Assembly (NCBI GenBank): GCA_013995675.1
Contig: VWRR01000004.1
Location: 496,001 to 560,000, forward strand
Reading direction: 5' to 3'
Source: Cyanidiococcus yangmingshanensis
Taxonomy: Eukaryota; Rhodophyta; Bangiophyceae; Cyanidiales; Cyanidiaceae
DNA: 64,000 nt
The translations under genes and the position numbers were made by a program. Shown in pieces: positions 10,443 through 21,184 of the stretch. The stretch's first letter is position 1. Every line of letters starts with the position of its first letter. The notes under the pieces were generated by a model. That model made no database searches and was not told the origin of the DNA. It saw only the letters and a list, made by a program, of their open reading frames with translations.

Positions 10443-10750
10443 CGACATCCATAAGGAAATTTCATCCTCTGGCTTAGATTGCATTAAACGATTGGGCAGT
10501 CCTCTATGCCGTTCGCATGAAAGATATCCGCGAAACACACAACGCACGGGACATCTTGTCAAAATAATTAGTCGAGACTGCGCTGCCAAGCGTTTTCCAG
10601 TGCGTTCCTTCTTCGGGAATCGCTTTTTGTCTATCCTGTAGCAAAGCAAGGCAGGTTTCTCAACGCCTTATGCCCTGAAAGGCTCCTGATGTGATCAAGC
10701 CAGAGTACAATAATTCTATTTCGAGAGCTGCTCGACGCCATAGGCACGAC
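10443..10750. other. Convergent spacer between ftsZ and kinase genes
   Basis: A 308-bp stretch between two convergent stops. Nothing recognisable beyond probable 3' UTRs. Confidence 0.45.
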
Positions 10751-12880
10751 TTAAAGTGAGAACTTATGCGTCTCAGGATCCGTTTCAGTATACGAGCTTG
10801 GACTCGAGCGAATTTCGCTGGGTGCCGTCGATGCCTCCAACGAAGTGAGCTCCGGGATATCCGCCATTCCGCGCGAAACGCGAATACGATGTAGCATATC
10901 AACAACCTGGGGCCGCAACTGCCTCAAAGCTAAATCGCGGCGTGGATCGTTCCGTTCCCAAGAGCGGAAGAACGGGCCCGGAATCCGTAGGATGCCATTT
11001 TCAATATCATCGAGGCAATAATCGAGCGTAAAGACGCGATAAAAGTATTCCTCAAAAAAGCGACCATCTCTGAGACCGCTTCGCACCGGTGCCCCGTGGA
11101 CCATGCTGACGTGAATAAAGATTACATTGTAGAGCAAGGCCCAGAATCGAATTTTCGCATCATCATCTGATAAAGTTCTGGGATCCACAGATTGTAGCTG
11201 TGAGGCGGAATACAAATACTCTTCACTGGGCAACTTCCTATTCTGCAGCATTTCGCGTCGAATACGGCCTAAGAGTGATCCTACGAGCTCTATTGCGCTC
11301 GCCAGGATCGGGTTTCCAGTAAAGTCTGACGCAAGGTTCAAAACGCGCCGAGCAGGCTGGCGCCACCTCTCGTGCGCTGCAAAAAGGGTGCTTGCATTGG
11401 TTTCCTGAGACGAGTGCGCGATCGACGGTGATCGGCGATGGCCCTGTGTGCCACGCGGCCACCACGAATTAATGGCACGAGTTACACGGCGGAAACCACC
11501 CGCAGCGTGAGCAGCCCCACCAGTTGCGTCGAAAGCGAGGAAATCCCTTTTCTCGAAGGCATCGGGTCCCAGCAATTTGCTCGCATCAACTCGGTGTAGG
11601 TGTCGGAAATCGATGCCCTTGAAGAACGGATGCTGTTTGAGGGCTCTCATAGTGATTCGTTGTGCTGGATCCCTATTCAACAGTTTCTCAACAAGATCGC
11701 GGCCCGAGCTCGTAGGTAGGCAATTTTTCGGAAAAGTCACATCATCTTTCAAGATGCTTTGAAATAGCAAATAGTCCGTTTCGCCACGAAAAGGCAGCTC
11801 TCCACCGCAAAGCATCTGGAACAGGACAACGCCCAATGCCCAAAGATCGCTCTCGAAGCCTCCACCCGTGCGTTCTCGACGGAGTTGTTCCGGCGCAAGA
11901 TATGCGAAAGTGCCCACAAAGGAGTCATACTTGTGTTTCTGTCGCAAGCGCGGCGAACGCCCCGCCAACTCGTCGTCAGGAGTTTTGCCTAGGATTGCGG
12001 CGACGCCGAAATCAGCTAGCTTGCAGTGCCCTTTGTTTCCGATAAGAATGTTGTGGGGTTTCAAGTCTCGATGAACAATCCCATTTCTGTGGATCAGGTC
12101 CACTGCAGAAACGATTTCTGCAAAGTAAAAACGCACGGCATCAACACTGAGTGTTCCATTGTAGACTCCCCCATTAGATGTGCTCGCGGTGGTTTCGCGT
12201 CGTTGGGATCGATCGCGGGGCAAATAAGGCGTATCGCCGATAGCACGACGTCTCGCTAGTAGCCGAGCAAGATCCCCATGAGGGCAGAGTTCGATGACCA
12301 TGTAGAGGAAGTTCTCATCCTCGAGCAATGCTTTCAGTTGTACTACGTTCGGATGACCCAGGCCGACTTGCAAGCAGATTTGCTCGGTTCTCAAGGAGAG
12401 CACCTGTTGATTTCGCTCTGCAAGCGTCTTTGAAATCACCTTGACTGCGTATTCTCGACCAGTGGGCAGGTAGGTCGCTCGCAAAACGCGCGAACAAGCA
12501 CCCTCCCCAATCAATTCAGTTGCCTTGAAGTCAACTCGAGATGCATTTTGGAGCTCCAGCGGTGGTATGCCCGGCAGTAGAGCAATAAAATTTGTTTCTT
12601 GTTCCTCTTTCGATTGAGCATCATCCGATGAGTTTGATAACTTAGAGCCAGCTGGTTCGGGCATAACCTGGATGCTTGAGTTCCTGGCGGATTTCTGGTC
12701 CACAGAGGGTTCAGTCACAATTGCCTCAATTTCTAGAGGTAGTTGCACCTCTTCAGAGCTCTCTGAGAAGGATTCTTTCGCCTCCAGCGAGGCATCTTCG
12801 GTGTTCCCCAGTAGAAATAACCACGTATCGTCAGTCGCCCAGGTGGGTGTCCGCCGCTCCCGGCGCCACGTACAGGTCAT
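10751..12880 (-). CDS. PDK1-like AGC protein kinase
   Basis: Ser/Thr kinase of about 709 aa. An acidic, Ser-rich N-terminus of some 110 residues precedes the catalytic domain at about 115-430. Visible elements: Gly-rich loop GEGACSRV (124-131), ATP-binding Lys in YAVKV (147), HRDLKPHN (270-277), DFG (290-292), activation segment SFVGTFAYLAPEQL (320-333) and the DLWALGVVLF helix. The SFVGT element places Ser320 where PDK1 carries its autophosphorylated Ser. There is an insert of about 40 residues in the C-lobe entry (205-245). The domain ends at HPFFKGIDF, then a 270-residue extension of unknown fold. No clear PH domain is visible, unlike animal and plant PDK1. It may be a master AGC kinase; membership of a neighbouring AGC/CAMK family is possible. 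Confidence 0.8.
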   Translation of the reverse strand: MTCTWRRERRTPTWATDDTWLFLLGNTEDASLEAKESFSESSEEVQLPLEIEAIVTEPSVDQKSARNSSIQVMPEPAGSKLSNSSDDAQSKEEQETNFIALLPGIPPLELQNASRVDFKATELIGEGACSRVLRATYLPTGREYAVKVISKTLAERNQQVLSLRTEQICLQVGLGHPNVVQLKALLEDENFLYMVIELCPHGDLARLLARRRAIGDTPYLPRDRSQRRETTASTSNGGVYNGTLSVDAVRFYFAEIVSAVDLIHRNGIVHRDLKPHNILIGNKGHCKLADFGVAAILGKTPDDELAGRSPRLRQKHKYDSFVGTFAYLAPEQLRRERTGGGFESDLWALGVVLFQMLCGGELPFRGETDYLLFQSILKDDVTFPKNCLPTSSGRDLVEKLLNRDPAQRITMRALKQHPFFKGIDFRHLHRVDASKLLGPDAFEKRDFLAFDATGGAAHAAGGFRRVTRAINSWWPRGTQGHRRSPSIAHSSQETNASTLFAAHERWRQPARRVLNLASDFTGNPILASAIELVGSLLGRIRREMLQNRKLPSEEYLYSASQLQSVDPRTLSDDDAKIRFWALLYNVIFIHVSMVHGAPVRSGLRDGRFFEEYFYRVFTLDYCLDDIENGILRIPGPFFRSWERNDPRRDLALRQLRPQVVDMLHRIRVSRGMADIPELTSLEASTAPSEIRSSPSSYTETDPETHKFSL

Positions 12881-14213
12881 CTACTTGTCTTGCTCTCCGG
12901 AGCCTATTCAGCAAGGCTATTGCTTGTAACCTAGAGCTGAATGACCTATGGAGAGGTTTGATTTTTCAAAGTTCGCGGCAGAGCGCACAACGAACTTGAA
13001 AGGCGCCCGTTCCCGGCGACAGCAGTACGTGCGAGGTGAGCGCACGGAACTGACTTCACACGCAGGTGGAGCAGGGTCTATTCGTGAAAGACCTATAAAG
13101 GGTCGTGTGGGTCTTCTTGGAAAACACCGTGACTAAATAGGTTTCGTCGAGCAACAATAAACAACACAGAAAAATGAGCAGAGTCCTCCTGAGGAACGTG
13201 TTGCGGAAGACGACAAATCGAATCAACCGCCACCACTCCGTACGATCGTCACCGGACACGTGTACGCGTCAATCTAACAAGCAGCTGTGTTGGCATCCGG
13301 AGGTCAGGTTATGAAGATCGGTGCTTGATCAGCAGCTCTTTTCGCTTCCAACCGATTAGTTTTCCAAGAAGTTGCCCTATTCGATGCACAAATCGAGGAA
13401 ACTATACGACTTGCTCTCGTTGAACCCGACTGTTCTCGATATCAGAGGCAGTGGTCACGAACGCACGGTAGAGACCCTGCAGTGTACGTATCTGGTTGCC
13501 TCGTCATTCGGTTGCCATCGATATAGTTTTCCGAACGAACATGAATTCTATGAGGCTCACGAGCATTTGAGCAGCAAATGTCAACTGTTTTCGGCCGCTA
13601 GAGAATGGTTCCGTCCTCCGAACAGAGGCAGTGTTGGCTCTCCTTGTTGTGCCCACTTCAGTGGTTCCTCCATGTGGATGCATGGGAGCGGTAGCGAGTA
13701 CAAAACTACTCCTTTACAGTTCCTAAATAAGTAAGAAATCACAGTTCAAGAGCGCTACTCAATCTCAAGCTAGGCCTCGATCGAAGCTGCGGCAATGTGT
13801 TTTCGTTTTCACCGGCTAACTGCAGTAGAGGCCATCTCGCAAAGTCCCAGCAAATAGGTCTCGTTACATGATCCCACGGTGCCTTGCATGCACATCATCA
13901 AGCATCAGTTTGTATTGCAGTCTTCACCACAGAGCGCACCATAACATGAGAATGCTGGTGAAAGTAGCAGATCTTGAGCTGCTATTCATGAGGGTTCAAC
14001 GCAGCACTCGAGCGGGAACGTATCGATATCACTGGATACAAGCTATCTCACATAACGTCTAGTGAGGCAGCGAGTCCCCAAAATGTCGCAATCTGGCACC
14101 CCAAGAGTCAGCATTTTCTCAGATGACGCAAAATTGTAAAGGCGTTTTGAATTGGTGCTGCGCACGCGCGTTCCGGCGTTCCCGCGTTCTATCCGGGACT
14201 GCCTTGTGACTCT
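12881..14213. other. 1.3-kb intergenic region between kinase and coiled-coil genes
   Basis: No gene that I can support. Plus-strand open frames at 12948-13136 and 13372-13734 (the latter from TTG) and a minus-strand one at 13056-13259 with one hydrophobic stretch have no recognisable family. CCTATAAAGGG at about 13092 resembles a TATA box, without a convincing gene behind it. The divergent promoters of the two flanking genes should lie here. Confidence 0.4.
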
Positions 14214-15584
14214 ATGCCTACCAGCGAGAGGGTTTATGCTCGGCCGGCTTCATTTGAAGCCACGCGACCCCCCTGGGTGGCTGGGGCAGCAACACATCTA
14301 CAAGCTGACTGTGACGAGCTCGGTACTGTGATACTTGAGCAGAAGCGTGAGTTGGAGGAGGCTCAGAGGCAGCGCTTCGCGCGGCTGGAGGAACGGACTC
14401 GCTCCCAGGATAAGGTGATCGCTCGTCTAGAAAAAGAGCTGCAAGAAGCGAGAAAGCTCCTGGAACAGAACTCCAGAGGGGCGGTTCCGATGAGTTCCGC
14501 TCAGACGAGCCTCGGGGTTCAGAGGATATCGGACGCCACGGAAGGAGCAGATAATCGCACTTCACTGGAGATCCAACTCCAAGCAGCTAAAGAGGCACTC
14601 GACGCTGAGCAGAGGAACAGGCAGGAGATCGAGCGACTAAGCGAGCGACTCGCAACTTCGTTTGATAATTATCTCTGTGAGATGGAACGGCGATTACGTA
14701 CTAAGGAGGGCGATTGGCGTCGTCATGAGAACATATTGCGAGAGGAAATCCGACGCTGCAAACAGGCCAAGTCACAAGTGGAGGAACATCTCGAAGCAGA
14801 GCGAGAATCTCTGCGCGCTGCTCAGCAGGAGCTTCGTAATTTGCGTGCAAGGGTAGAGAACACGCTAGAGGAAATGAATATTCGACAACGACAGACTGAT
14901 GAGGAGAAAATCGAACTTGAACGAGGCCTACGCACTCTTTCTGAACAACTCCAGCGAGAACGCAGTCATTTCGAAAGTGAACGACAACGCTTCTTGAACG
15001 CATCGCGCGAAGCATATGCTATGCTCGATGAATCAGCCGCACGCAGTGATGAACTTGAAAAACGTCTCATTGACACGCAAAACCAGATGCAACAGCTACG
15101 AATCGAGCTGGGCAGTAAATTGCAGGCAGAGCTCGCTCGTAGCTCGGCGCTCGAGCGTGACATCGAAAGATACCGTCAAAGAAACCGCCAGCTCGAAGAG
15201 CAAGTAGACGAGGTGACAGGCATCAACCAGAGGCAAGCAGAAGAACGAAATTCCTTGAGAGCAGAACTCAAACGACTTACGGAGGAACTTGTCCGAGTTC
15301 AGGCCCGCAGCACGTACGCCGAACGCCGGCTTCAGGATCTGTTGCTCGAAGCGTCGAGTCCCCGAACTGATGTGAATCCTCAGCCTAGGACTACTGCTGA
15401 GGTAGCTACACCGCTATCCGCTGAGTTCTTGCTCGAAACATCGCCGTCAAGCGCAACGAGACTGCGAAACATTGAAACGTCGCTACGTGGCATTTCAGAA
15501 GAGAACGCCGCGTTTCGGGCCAAGGTCAGAGCCTACCTGGATAAGCAGAGTCGCGAATCCAAAACAACTCAGCAAGCCGGTTGA
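14214..15584 (+). CDS. Long coiled-coil protein, unknown function
   Basis: A 456-aa protein that is almost entirely charged coiled coil from residue about 38 to 390, with continuous heptad-like Leu spacing and Glu/Arg/Gln richness (for example EQKRELEEAQRQRFARLEER and LERDIERYRQRNRQLEEQ). The first 30 residues and a Pro/Thr/Ser-rich segment around 385-425 are not coiled coil; a short helix (TRLRNIETSLRGISEENAAF) ends the protein. There is no motor, kinase or DNA-binding domain. Proteins of this shape act in cytoskeletal, spindle-pole or organelle-division structures, but composition alone does not decide which. It starts with ATG and has no frame break. Confidence 0.75.
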   Translation: MPTSERVYARPASFEATRPPWVAGAATHLQADCDELGTVILEQKRELEEAQRQRFARLEERTRSQDKVIARLEKELQEARKLLEQNSRGAVPMSSAQTSLGVQRISDATEGADNRTSLEIQLQAAKEALDAEQRNRQEIERLSERLATSFDNYLCEMERRLRTKEGDWRRHENILREEIRRCKQAKSQVEEHLEAERESLRAAQQELRNLRARVENTLEEMNIRQRQTDEEKIELERGLRTLSEQLQRERSHFESERQRFLNASREAYAMLDESAARSDELEKRLIDTQNQMQQLRIELGSKLQAELARSSALERDIERYRQRNRQLEEQVDEVTGINQRQAEERNSLRAELKRLTEELVRVQARSTYAERRLQDLLLEASSPRTDVNPQPRTTAEVATPLSAEFLLETSPSSATRLRNIETSLRGISEENAAFRAKVRAYLDKQSRESKTTQQAG

Positions 15585-16214
15585 GTCGCTTTGCCTCTGC
15601 GGGACCTTAATTATGTCGCATCCCATCTACGCCTGCCTGGCTGTTTTCCTCGGCCATTGAGGCGCAGTCTTCATCGAACTCATCGTGCTGTGCATGATTT
15701 CATCTCGCTAGGTGAGAGGTATTGTGCAGACAACTTTTGTGTTCGTTCAGGCAGCGCTCCCCATCGAATCTGCTCTGCATATTCCGCTCTTTTCAGCTGA
15801 ACAAACAAGCATCAAGTCGCCTCGTAAGCTCAGCCAGAGGTTGATTTAGAACGGAGATGCTTCCACGGAGCGAGGTCGCCAACTCGAAAATCGATGGAAC
15901 GGGAATACAGCGCGCATCTGCATACTGTCCATGCGATTCCCGAAGCTCGAATTGCGAGCCAAGAGTCGTAGTTTGTTGGATGCTCGCATGCCAAGAAACA
16001 CCAATCTCTCAAGTCACCCCATCTTATTCATTTCTAGGGGCTCATTCTGCGCGATTCGGAGTTTTCAATGCACACAAGCGAGGCGTCTAGAGCTTCTGAA
16101 TGCTGCTCTGCCCGTCGTAGCAAAGAAAACCAGGTGCTGCCCTCGCGGTGCCCGCAACGAATGCAAGAATAACGAGTCGCTTTCTTGAAAATCCTTTTGC
16201 AAACTCAGGCAAAA
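15585..16214. other. Convergent intergenic region
   Basis: Lies between the stops of the coiled-coil and CSB-like genes. Contains only short open frames on both strands; nothing recognisable. Confidence 0.45.
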
Positions 16215-18908
16215 TCAGGGAGCTGTGAACGTCGCTGAGAGTTGCGTTGAAGGGCGAATACGCCATATGGCTCCTCCATTCACTTCGTTTTCATCGAGAT
16301 AAGCAACCCGCTTCAGAATAGCACGGAATTCAGTAGTGTTGATTCCCCTCTCACGTAGATAGTTCTTGAATCGTCGAGCGAGCTCAGCAGTCGTCGCACC
16401 GCGCTCTTCGTTCCGCAAGTAAGTGACAAGCTCATGAGCAAGCAGTCGTAAGTTGCGAACTTGTTGCTCATCAATGTTAATAGCCTCGCGCTCCTGAAGT
16501 CCCTGAAGTAGTGTATGCGACGCGAGCGGCACAGACGCTTGGCTCAGTGTGGGCTCTCGGCGTATCCAGGGTGGATGGTTCACGCTCACATGGGTCGTCG
16601 TAGATGAGCCGTTGACGGAGCGACGGAGGCTCTCCACGGCTCGCTGCGCGATTCTCTCAGCCTCTGCATGAACGACATCACGATCGAACGCAGTTCGCGG
16701 GCGTCTTCCGGAGTTTTCCTGTGTCGAATCATGATTCATCACAGCCGTGACGTTGGCGAGCGTGTCCGCATCCTCCTTGTCAAGAAGCTGTCGCATTATT
16801 TTCACTTCCGCGGCCATTTGCCCGGCCCGGAGTGAATCATCGGAAGCGTCGTTTCGCTTGTGCGCTTGCATTGAACGTTCCTGTGCATGAGACGATATTT
16901 CCATTAGCTCGTCATCTTCGGAATCGTCGTTCAAGGTCAGCAACTCCTGTATGTCTCTTCGTTTGAAAAAACGGCGTTTGCGCGGATCGTGCAGGACTTT
17001 TTCTGAGAGAAAAGTCTTGAAAATCTGTCTGTGGTATATTTTTTCTTCGATAGTGCCCCTAGTCAAGAGTCTATAGACCGCAACGGGTCGTTCTTGACCG
17101 ATGCGCCAAGCCCGTTCTCGCGCTTGCGTATCTGACGTTGGATTCCAGTCCGGATCGTAGATGATCACGCGATCTGCACCGGTCAAATTGAGGCCGAGAC
17201 CTCCCACTCTAGTCGTTAATAGAAAAGCGAAGAGCGAGCGATCATTGTTGAAGCAGTCGACAAGTTGCGCTCGCAGCGCCACATTCGTTTCGCCATCCAT
17301 ACGTAGATAGGAGTAGCTCCATTGCTGGAGCGATTTCTCCAATAGAGACAGCATGCTCCGAGTTTGCGAGAAAATCAGGACCCGATGTTCGGCCTCGTGA
17401 AGCTTCTCGAGCAAGCGCTCCAATGCCGCCATCTTGCCAGACCCGCTGCGGTGCACGAGCTGTCTTTCAGATTTCATCAAGTTCAGATCATTTTCTGCGA
17501 GTCGCGGATGGTTACAGATCTTGCGCAGTGTCGTGATAACCGGCAGTAGATTCAGCTGGCCGGCCGCGGCTCGCTCAACGTCGATGGAAGCCAAATAACG
17601 TTTGTAAAACTGCTTCTGCTCCTCCGTCATGCGGCACAAAAGCACATGCTCCTGCTTCTGCGGCAACTGTAAAGCCACTTCACGTTTCAAGCGACGGAGC
17701 AGATACGGTGCAATATGATCACGCAGCGTGGCAGCACAACGGTACGCAATGTGGACTTGATTTGGTGTCGCATTCGCAAAACCGCCCATGGAGATAGGAA
17801 TGCTGAATTCCTCTTCGAAGGCTTGCATTGTTCCAAGTCGTCCTGGATACACAAAATCAAAAAGACTCCACAGTTCACATAGACGGTTCTGAAGCGGCGC
17901 ACCAGTCATAATGATGCGATGGACGGTATTCAGGCGTTTGCATACTTGTGTGATTTCGGCCTCGGGGTTCCGAATGCGATGCCCTTCGTCGAGAACGACA
18001 TAGTCCCAGGGTTTTGCAGTAAACCAATCGGCATGCAGACGCAAGTGTTCGTAGTTCGTGATCACGACCAATTTTGATCGTGAATGTGCATGCTGAGAGA
18101 TCGGCTCCCTATCACCCAAGACGGCATGCAAAACTTGGACGTAGACCTGTGGCCACCATGCTCGCAACTCGCGCCGCCACTGGTCTAACACCGTTACTGG
18201 TGCAACGATCAAAACAGGTCCCTTCAGATGCCCCGAAAAGTCGAGCGCTGCGAGGAATGCGATGATCTGGATAGTTTTCCCAAGTCCCATTTCATCTCCG
18301 AGTATGCCGCCTGTGCCTTGCACATGTAACGACCATAGCCATGTGAGCGCCTCCCTTTGGTATGTGAAAAGGTGTTCGTAAATGTTGCGCTGTACCCGAA
18401 GACCACCTGAAATCTCAATCGAAGTTGCTCCAGACGTATCTATCTCGAAGCCAGCGCCTTCTTCGCCTGGTTTCATACGTTTTGACCCGGATAGATCGCT
18501 AGGCATTGCAATCATAGGGGTGCGAGTGCTGGTAACCTCTTCGCTAAAAGCGCTGAGTTCATTCGCTTCTTCAGCCTCAAGTTCAGCGAGCTCATCTTGG
18601 AGATGCCGAATGCGGTTGCTCAAAGTAGTGCGGCGTCTCCATGCTACAGGAACAGTCTTTGAAGGGTCCGTTGGATAGGTGCCTTTGACGGGTTCCTCCA
18701 AAGTGACGGGCTGTTCACTCCGGGGCTTCTCCCTTTGAGAGTGTCGTTCAAATCTTTGCAGTTCTGATTCCAGCCGCCGTATTTGTTCTTTCGTTTGAGT
18801 AACAAGGTCTCTGTGTGCCCTCTGAACGACGTTGGCGAACAACTTGTTCTCGTCGACGACTTGGACCTCCAGGTCGGCGCTAAGAGTCTCGCCCGACTTT
18901 CCGTTCAT
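16215..18908 (-). CDS. ERCC6: CSB/ERCC6/Rad26-type SNF2 helicase
   Basis: SWI2/SNF2 ATPase of the Cockayne syndrome B class, which acts in transcription-coupled DNA repair by recognising stalled RNA polymerase II. At 897 aa it is compact compared with human CSB (1493 aa). The N-terminus has two coiled-coil segments (about 25-60 and 95-120). The ATPase motor begins near 185: motif I DEMGLGKT (205-212), Ia VAPVTVLDQWRREL, II DEGH (307-310), III MTGAPLQN. CSB-like landmarks follow: LWSLFDFVYPGRLGT, FEEEFSIPI and APYLLRRLKREV. Lobe 2 shows LLTTRVGGLGLNLTGADRVI and ARERAWRIGQ. The last 80 residues (TTAELARRFKNYLRERG to GGAIWRIRP) resemble the winged-helix C-terminus of CSB. The start is ATG and the frame is intact. 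Confidence 0.9.
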   Translation of the reverse strand: MNGKSGETLSADLEVQVVDENKLFANVVQRAHRDLVTQTKEQIRRLESELQRFERHSQREKPRSEQPVTLEEPVKGTYPTDPSKTVPVAWRRRTTLSNRIRHLQDELAELEAEEANELSAFSEEVTSTRTPMIAMPSDLSGSKRMKPGEEGAGFEIDTSGATSIEISGGLRVQRNIYEHLFTYQREALTWLWSLHVQGTGGILGDEMGLGKTIQIIAFLAALDFSGHLKGPVLIVAPVTVLDQWRRELRAWWPQVYVQVLHAVLGDREPISQHAHSRSKLVVITNYEHLRLHADWFTAKPWDYVVLDEGHRIRNPEAEITQVCKRLNTVHRIIMTGAPLQNRLCELWSLFDFVYPGRLGTMQAFEEEFSIPISMGGFANATPNQVHIAYRCAATLRDHIAPYLLRRLKREVALQLPQKQEHVLLCRMTEEQKQFYKRYLASIDVERAAAGQLNLLPVITTLRKICNHPRLAENDLNLMKSERQLVHRSGSGKMAALERLLEKLHEAEHRVLIFSQTRSMLSLLEKSLQQWSYSYLRMDGETNVALRAQLVDCFNNDRSLFAFLLTTRVGGLGLNLTGADRVIIYDPDWNPTSDTQARERAWRIGQERPVAVYRLLTRGTIEEKIYHRQIFKTFLSEKVLHDPRKRRFFKRRDIQELLTLNDDSEDDELMEISSHAQERSMQAHKRNDASDDSLRAGQMAAEVKIMRQLLDKEDADTLANVTAVMNHDSTQENSGRRPRTAFDRDVVHAEAERIAQRAVESLRRSVNGSSTTTHVSVNHPPWIRREPTLSQASVPLASHTLLQGLQEREAINIDEQQVRNLRLLAHELVTYLRNEERGATTAELARRFKNYLRERGINTTEFRAILKRVAYLDENEVNGGAIWRIRPSTQLSATFTAP

Positions 18909-19654
18909 CTCTCCTTGAGAAACAGCGTTGTAAAGGCGACGGTGCCCGCTTCGCTCTAAAGAAGCTTGAGCTAAGTGAACTTCTACTACTAAAATGGCCC
19001 GAGGAAAGAAGTTCAGCTCATGGCTTGTTGCAAAATCCTCGAAAGTCTTTAACGATCATGTCATTGGGCTCGCGACTCGAGTCGTGATTTCAGTCGCGCA
19101 GCCCACGCGGGGTGGCGGCCTCGTTCGAAACCCACACGGAATATGAAATTGGGAAGGTCGAGCCTCCAAGAACAGGCCTATTGTGCACACTTGGAGCTCA
19201 GGAGAATTTCGGAAATCTATAGATGAAAACAGCCGACGCTCTCTTTTCACCAGGAGGTTCGAATTTTCCTTCGAATTGTGAGCATGAGAAACGGCATCTG
19301 ATTCATTCTTGTCGTAGCACGCACACACAAGCCATCAAACTCCAGTTCTTTATGGTAGCGACGTTTGAGCAGAGAGATAGATTTCCAATCTCTGCAGAAT
19401 TCGGATGACGCTCGCTTCTCAGCTCAGTTGCTTGCACAAGCATTTCCGCCGCGCAAGCATCCTCGATCTTCTCTCGCTGGGATTTGAACCCATGCTGAGA
19501 ACATGTGCCAAGAAAGAGCAGCCCGATTCCAGCAACTCATCATAGAACCCAAAAGTTTGTCTCACTGCGCTCTCGAGGGCTTCGCGTTACCAGACGTGAG
19601 TCGGTGAGCACTTCTCCGAACGAGTCTGATCCATCCCGACCGGTTTCAACGGTA
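18909..19654. other. Intergenic region with a B-box-like T-arm sequence
   Basis: No protein gene. On the minus strand near 19480-19495, TGGGTTCAAATCCCA matches a tRNA T-arm or polymerase III B box, but no matching acceptor stem, D arm or anticodon arm could be assembled around it. Cyanidiophytes are known for disrupted and permuted tRNA genes, so a dedicated covariance search is warranted. Confidence 0.3.
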
Positions 19655-20608
19655 TCAGCTCGATCCAGGTCGCGACTTGATCATCCCTGTTCGCCGAGCA
19701 TACTCGAACAAACCGCCTGCATCAATAACGGGCTGGACTTCTCCGAGTGGCTCTAACTCAAACTCCTCTCCTGTTGACAAATTCCGAATACAAGGTTTCT
19801 CGAAATCGATCATCGCCTCATCACCTGTCTTGAAACGATCCACCAGTCGTTTCTTCGATATCCATGGATATAGCTCACCGGTCGATGAGCAGTTCCGAAA
19901 GAAGATTCGGGCGAAAGAACATGCAACAACCGCTTTGGCGCCTGCAGCGCCGAGCGCGATGGGAGCATGCTCTCTCGAGCTACCGCAGCCGAAATTCTCC
20001 CCAGCAACAATGATCGGATACTTCGCATGCAGCTCACCCTCATCCAAGTAGCGCTGTGGGTAAGTTTCTTTCGGGAGACCCTCAAGCGCATGCGAACCAA
20101 GCAACTGATATTCCGTCGGCACTGAGGGCAGCAGACTCAAGTGTTCTGCCGGGATAATTTGCTGTGAAATATAAAACGCGGTTAGTTTCTGCCAAATAGA
20201 ACGAGCTTGTGCGTAATCCTCAGAAGTCCATGCAATGTGAAGCGTCAAATCAGCGCCACGAATAGAGCAGACTTCTACTTGAGTGGCGCCCACTGGTGCG
20301 CTCTTGTCACTTTCGGAAACCCACCACAGTTTGCACTGAAACTTACGTCCGTGTCGATATTATCCCCAACGACATATACGCGGCCAGATATGTTTCCCGT
20401 CTTTGGATCGCGCTTCCTGCCCACAAAACAGACATCTTCCATACGTAATGGGGAATCTGACGCCATAGCCAGACTCGAAAACCGATCGGGACGAACCAAC
20501 AGACACTTGCGCTTTGAAGCTGGCGAGGCCCTGACGAGGGCGGCGCTTGCTCCACCAAACGAGCTCGTCTGCACGGTTCTAACCGAAAACTGGAGAAACA
20601 AAGGCCAT
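19655..20608 (-). CDS. leuD: 3-isopropylmalate dehydratase small subunit, nuclear gene with one intron
   Basis: Small subunit of isopropylmalate isomerase in leucine biosynthesis; it works with LeuC and its Fe-S cluster, here probably in the plastid. Exon 1 ends ...[13 protein letters not shown] at 20347; exon 2 resumes [13 protein letters not shown] at 20161. Between them lies a 185-nt intron. Exon 2 contains the LeuD signature [20 protein letters not shown], then [15 protein letters not shown] and a normal C-terminus, giving about 168 residues. The first 50-60 residues look like a transit peptide. The exon-1 frame has no upstream ATG in phase: ATGGCCTTTG at 20608 lies one base out of frame, and dropping one T from the following TTT joins it to the rest. 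Otherwise translation would start at the internal Met about 46 codons into the frame, without a transit peptide. Confidence 0.9.
20162..20346 (-). other. Spliceosomal intron in leuD
   Basis: On the minus strand the exon ends GAC and the intron begins GTAAGTTT; it ends TTTATATTTCACAG before CAAATTATCC. A CTAAC branch-point sequence lies about 25 nt upstream of the 3' site. Splicing restores the conserved GDNIDTDQIIPAEH run, whereas read-through meets a stop. It is the only intron I could establish in the window. Confidence 0.93.
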
Positions 20609-21184
20609 TTTGAAGCAAACGCAAGTTCGAATCAACGCTTTTGTCTCTGAGAAGGAGCCTTCTTTGGCAATGGCCAGAGCTCCAAGAACGCCTGCTTCGA
20701 GTTCCCTGCACACGTAAGCGACTGGGCCCTCCGACCAGCGGATCAGCCCGAGGCGAGTTCGTCTGATCTCCACCGGCAGTTACACCAGCCTTGGCCAGCG
20801 AATGGCTGAGTGTCCATGGTTTGGGGTTACGTTGAGTGCCGGTTTTTCCCCATCATACGTGGTCCTGACCGAGAGGCCCACGGAGTATGTCAAAAGGGGC
20901 GAAACTGGTCCGTGAGCCGTTTGGAAAGCGGAAGAAGCGCGGCGACAGCAAGGCAGTCGTCTTTTGGCAGACCGTGCTTGATCACGACGCCGAGAGGTTT
21001 TTTGGTCTTGGAATAGCTTTCCGGAACAGCGGTTCTGTCTTCAACCGTCTTTTTACGTTTGATCCGACGCATGTTTGGAGACTTTGTGGATTTTCCGCCG
21101 CGTCTGGTGCAGGAAACCAATCCCTTGGGCTAGTTGCTTGTACCGAGCCGCGACACCTCGATACGCCTGAAATTCGGTCAGAGC
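20609..21184. other. Divergent spacer between leuD and GT83 genes
   Basis: Holds overlapping open frames on both strands: 20887-21369 plus, starting with ATG, and 20890-21120 minus, rich in Lys/Arg. Neither matches a known family. The promoters of both flanking genes should lie here. Confidence 0.35.

Noticed and set aside
12948-13136. Short plus-strand gene beginning MERFDFSKFAAERTTN, possibly an exon before GTGAGC
   Set aside because: No family recognised. A faint resemblance of GLLGKHRD to a UTP11 segment does not continue downstream, and no second exon was found.
19475-19500. tRNA gene on the minus strand, from TGGGTTCAAATCCCA
   Set aside because: The T-arm/B-box match is good, but no complementary 5' acceptor strand, D arm or anticodon arm could be placed upstream, nor downstream as for a permuted tRNA. 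The T stem also has an outer A-G mismatch.
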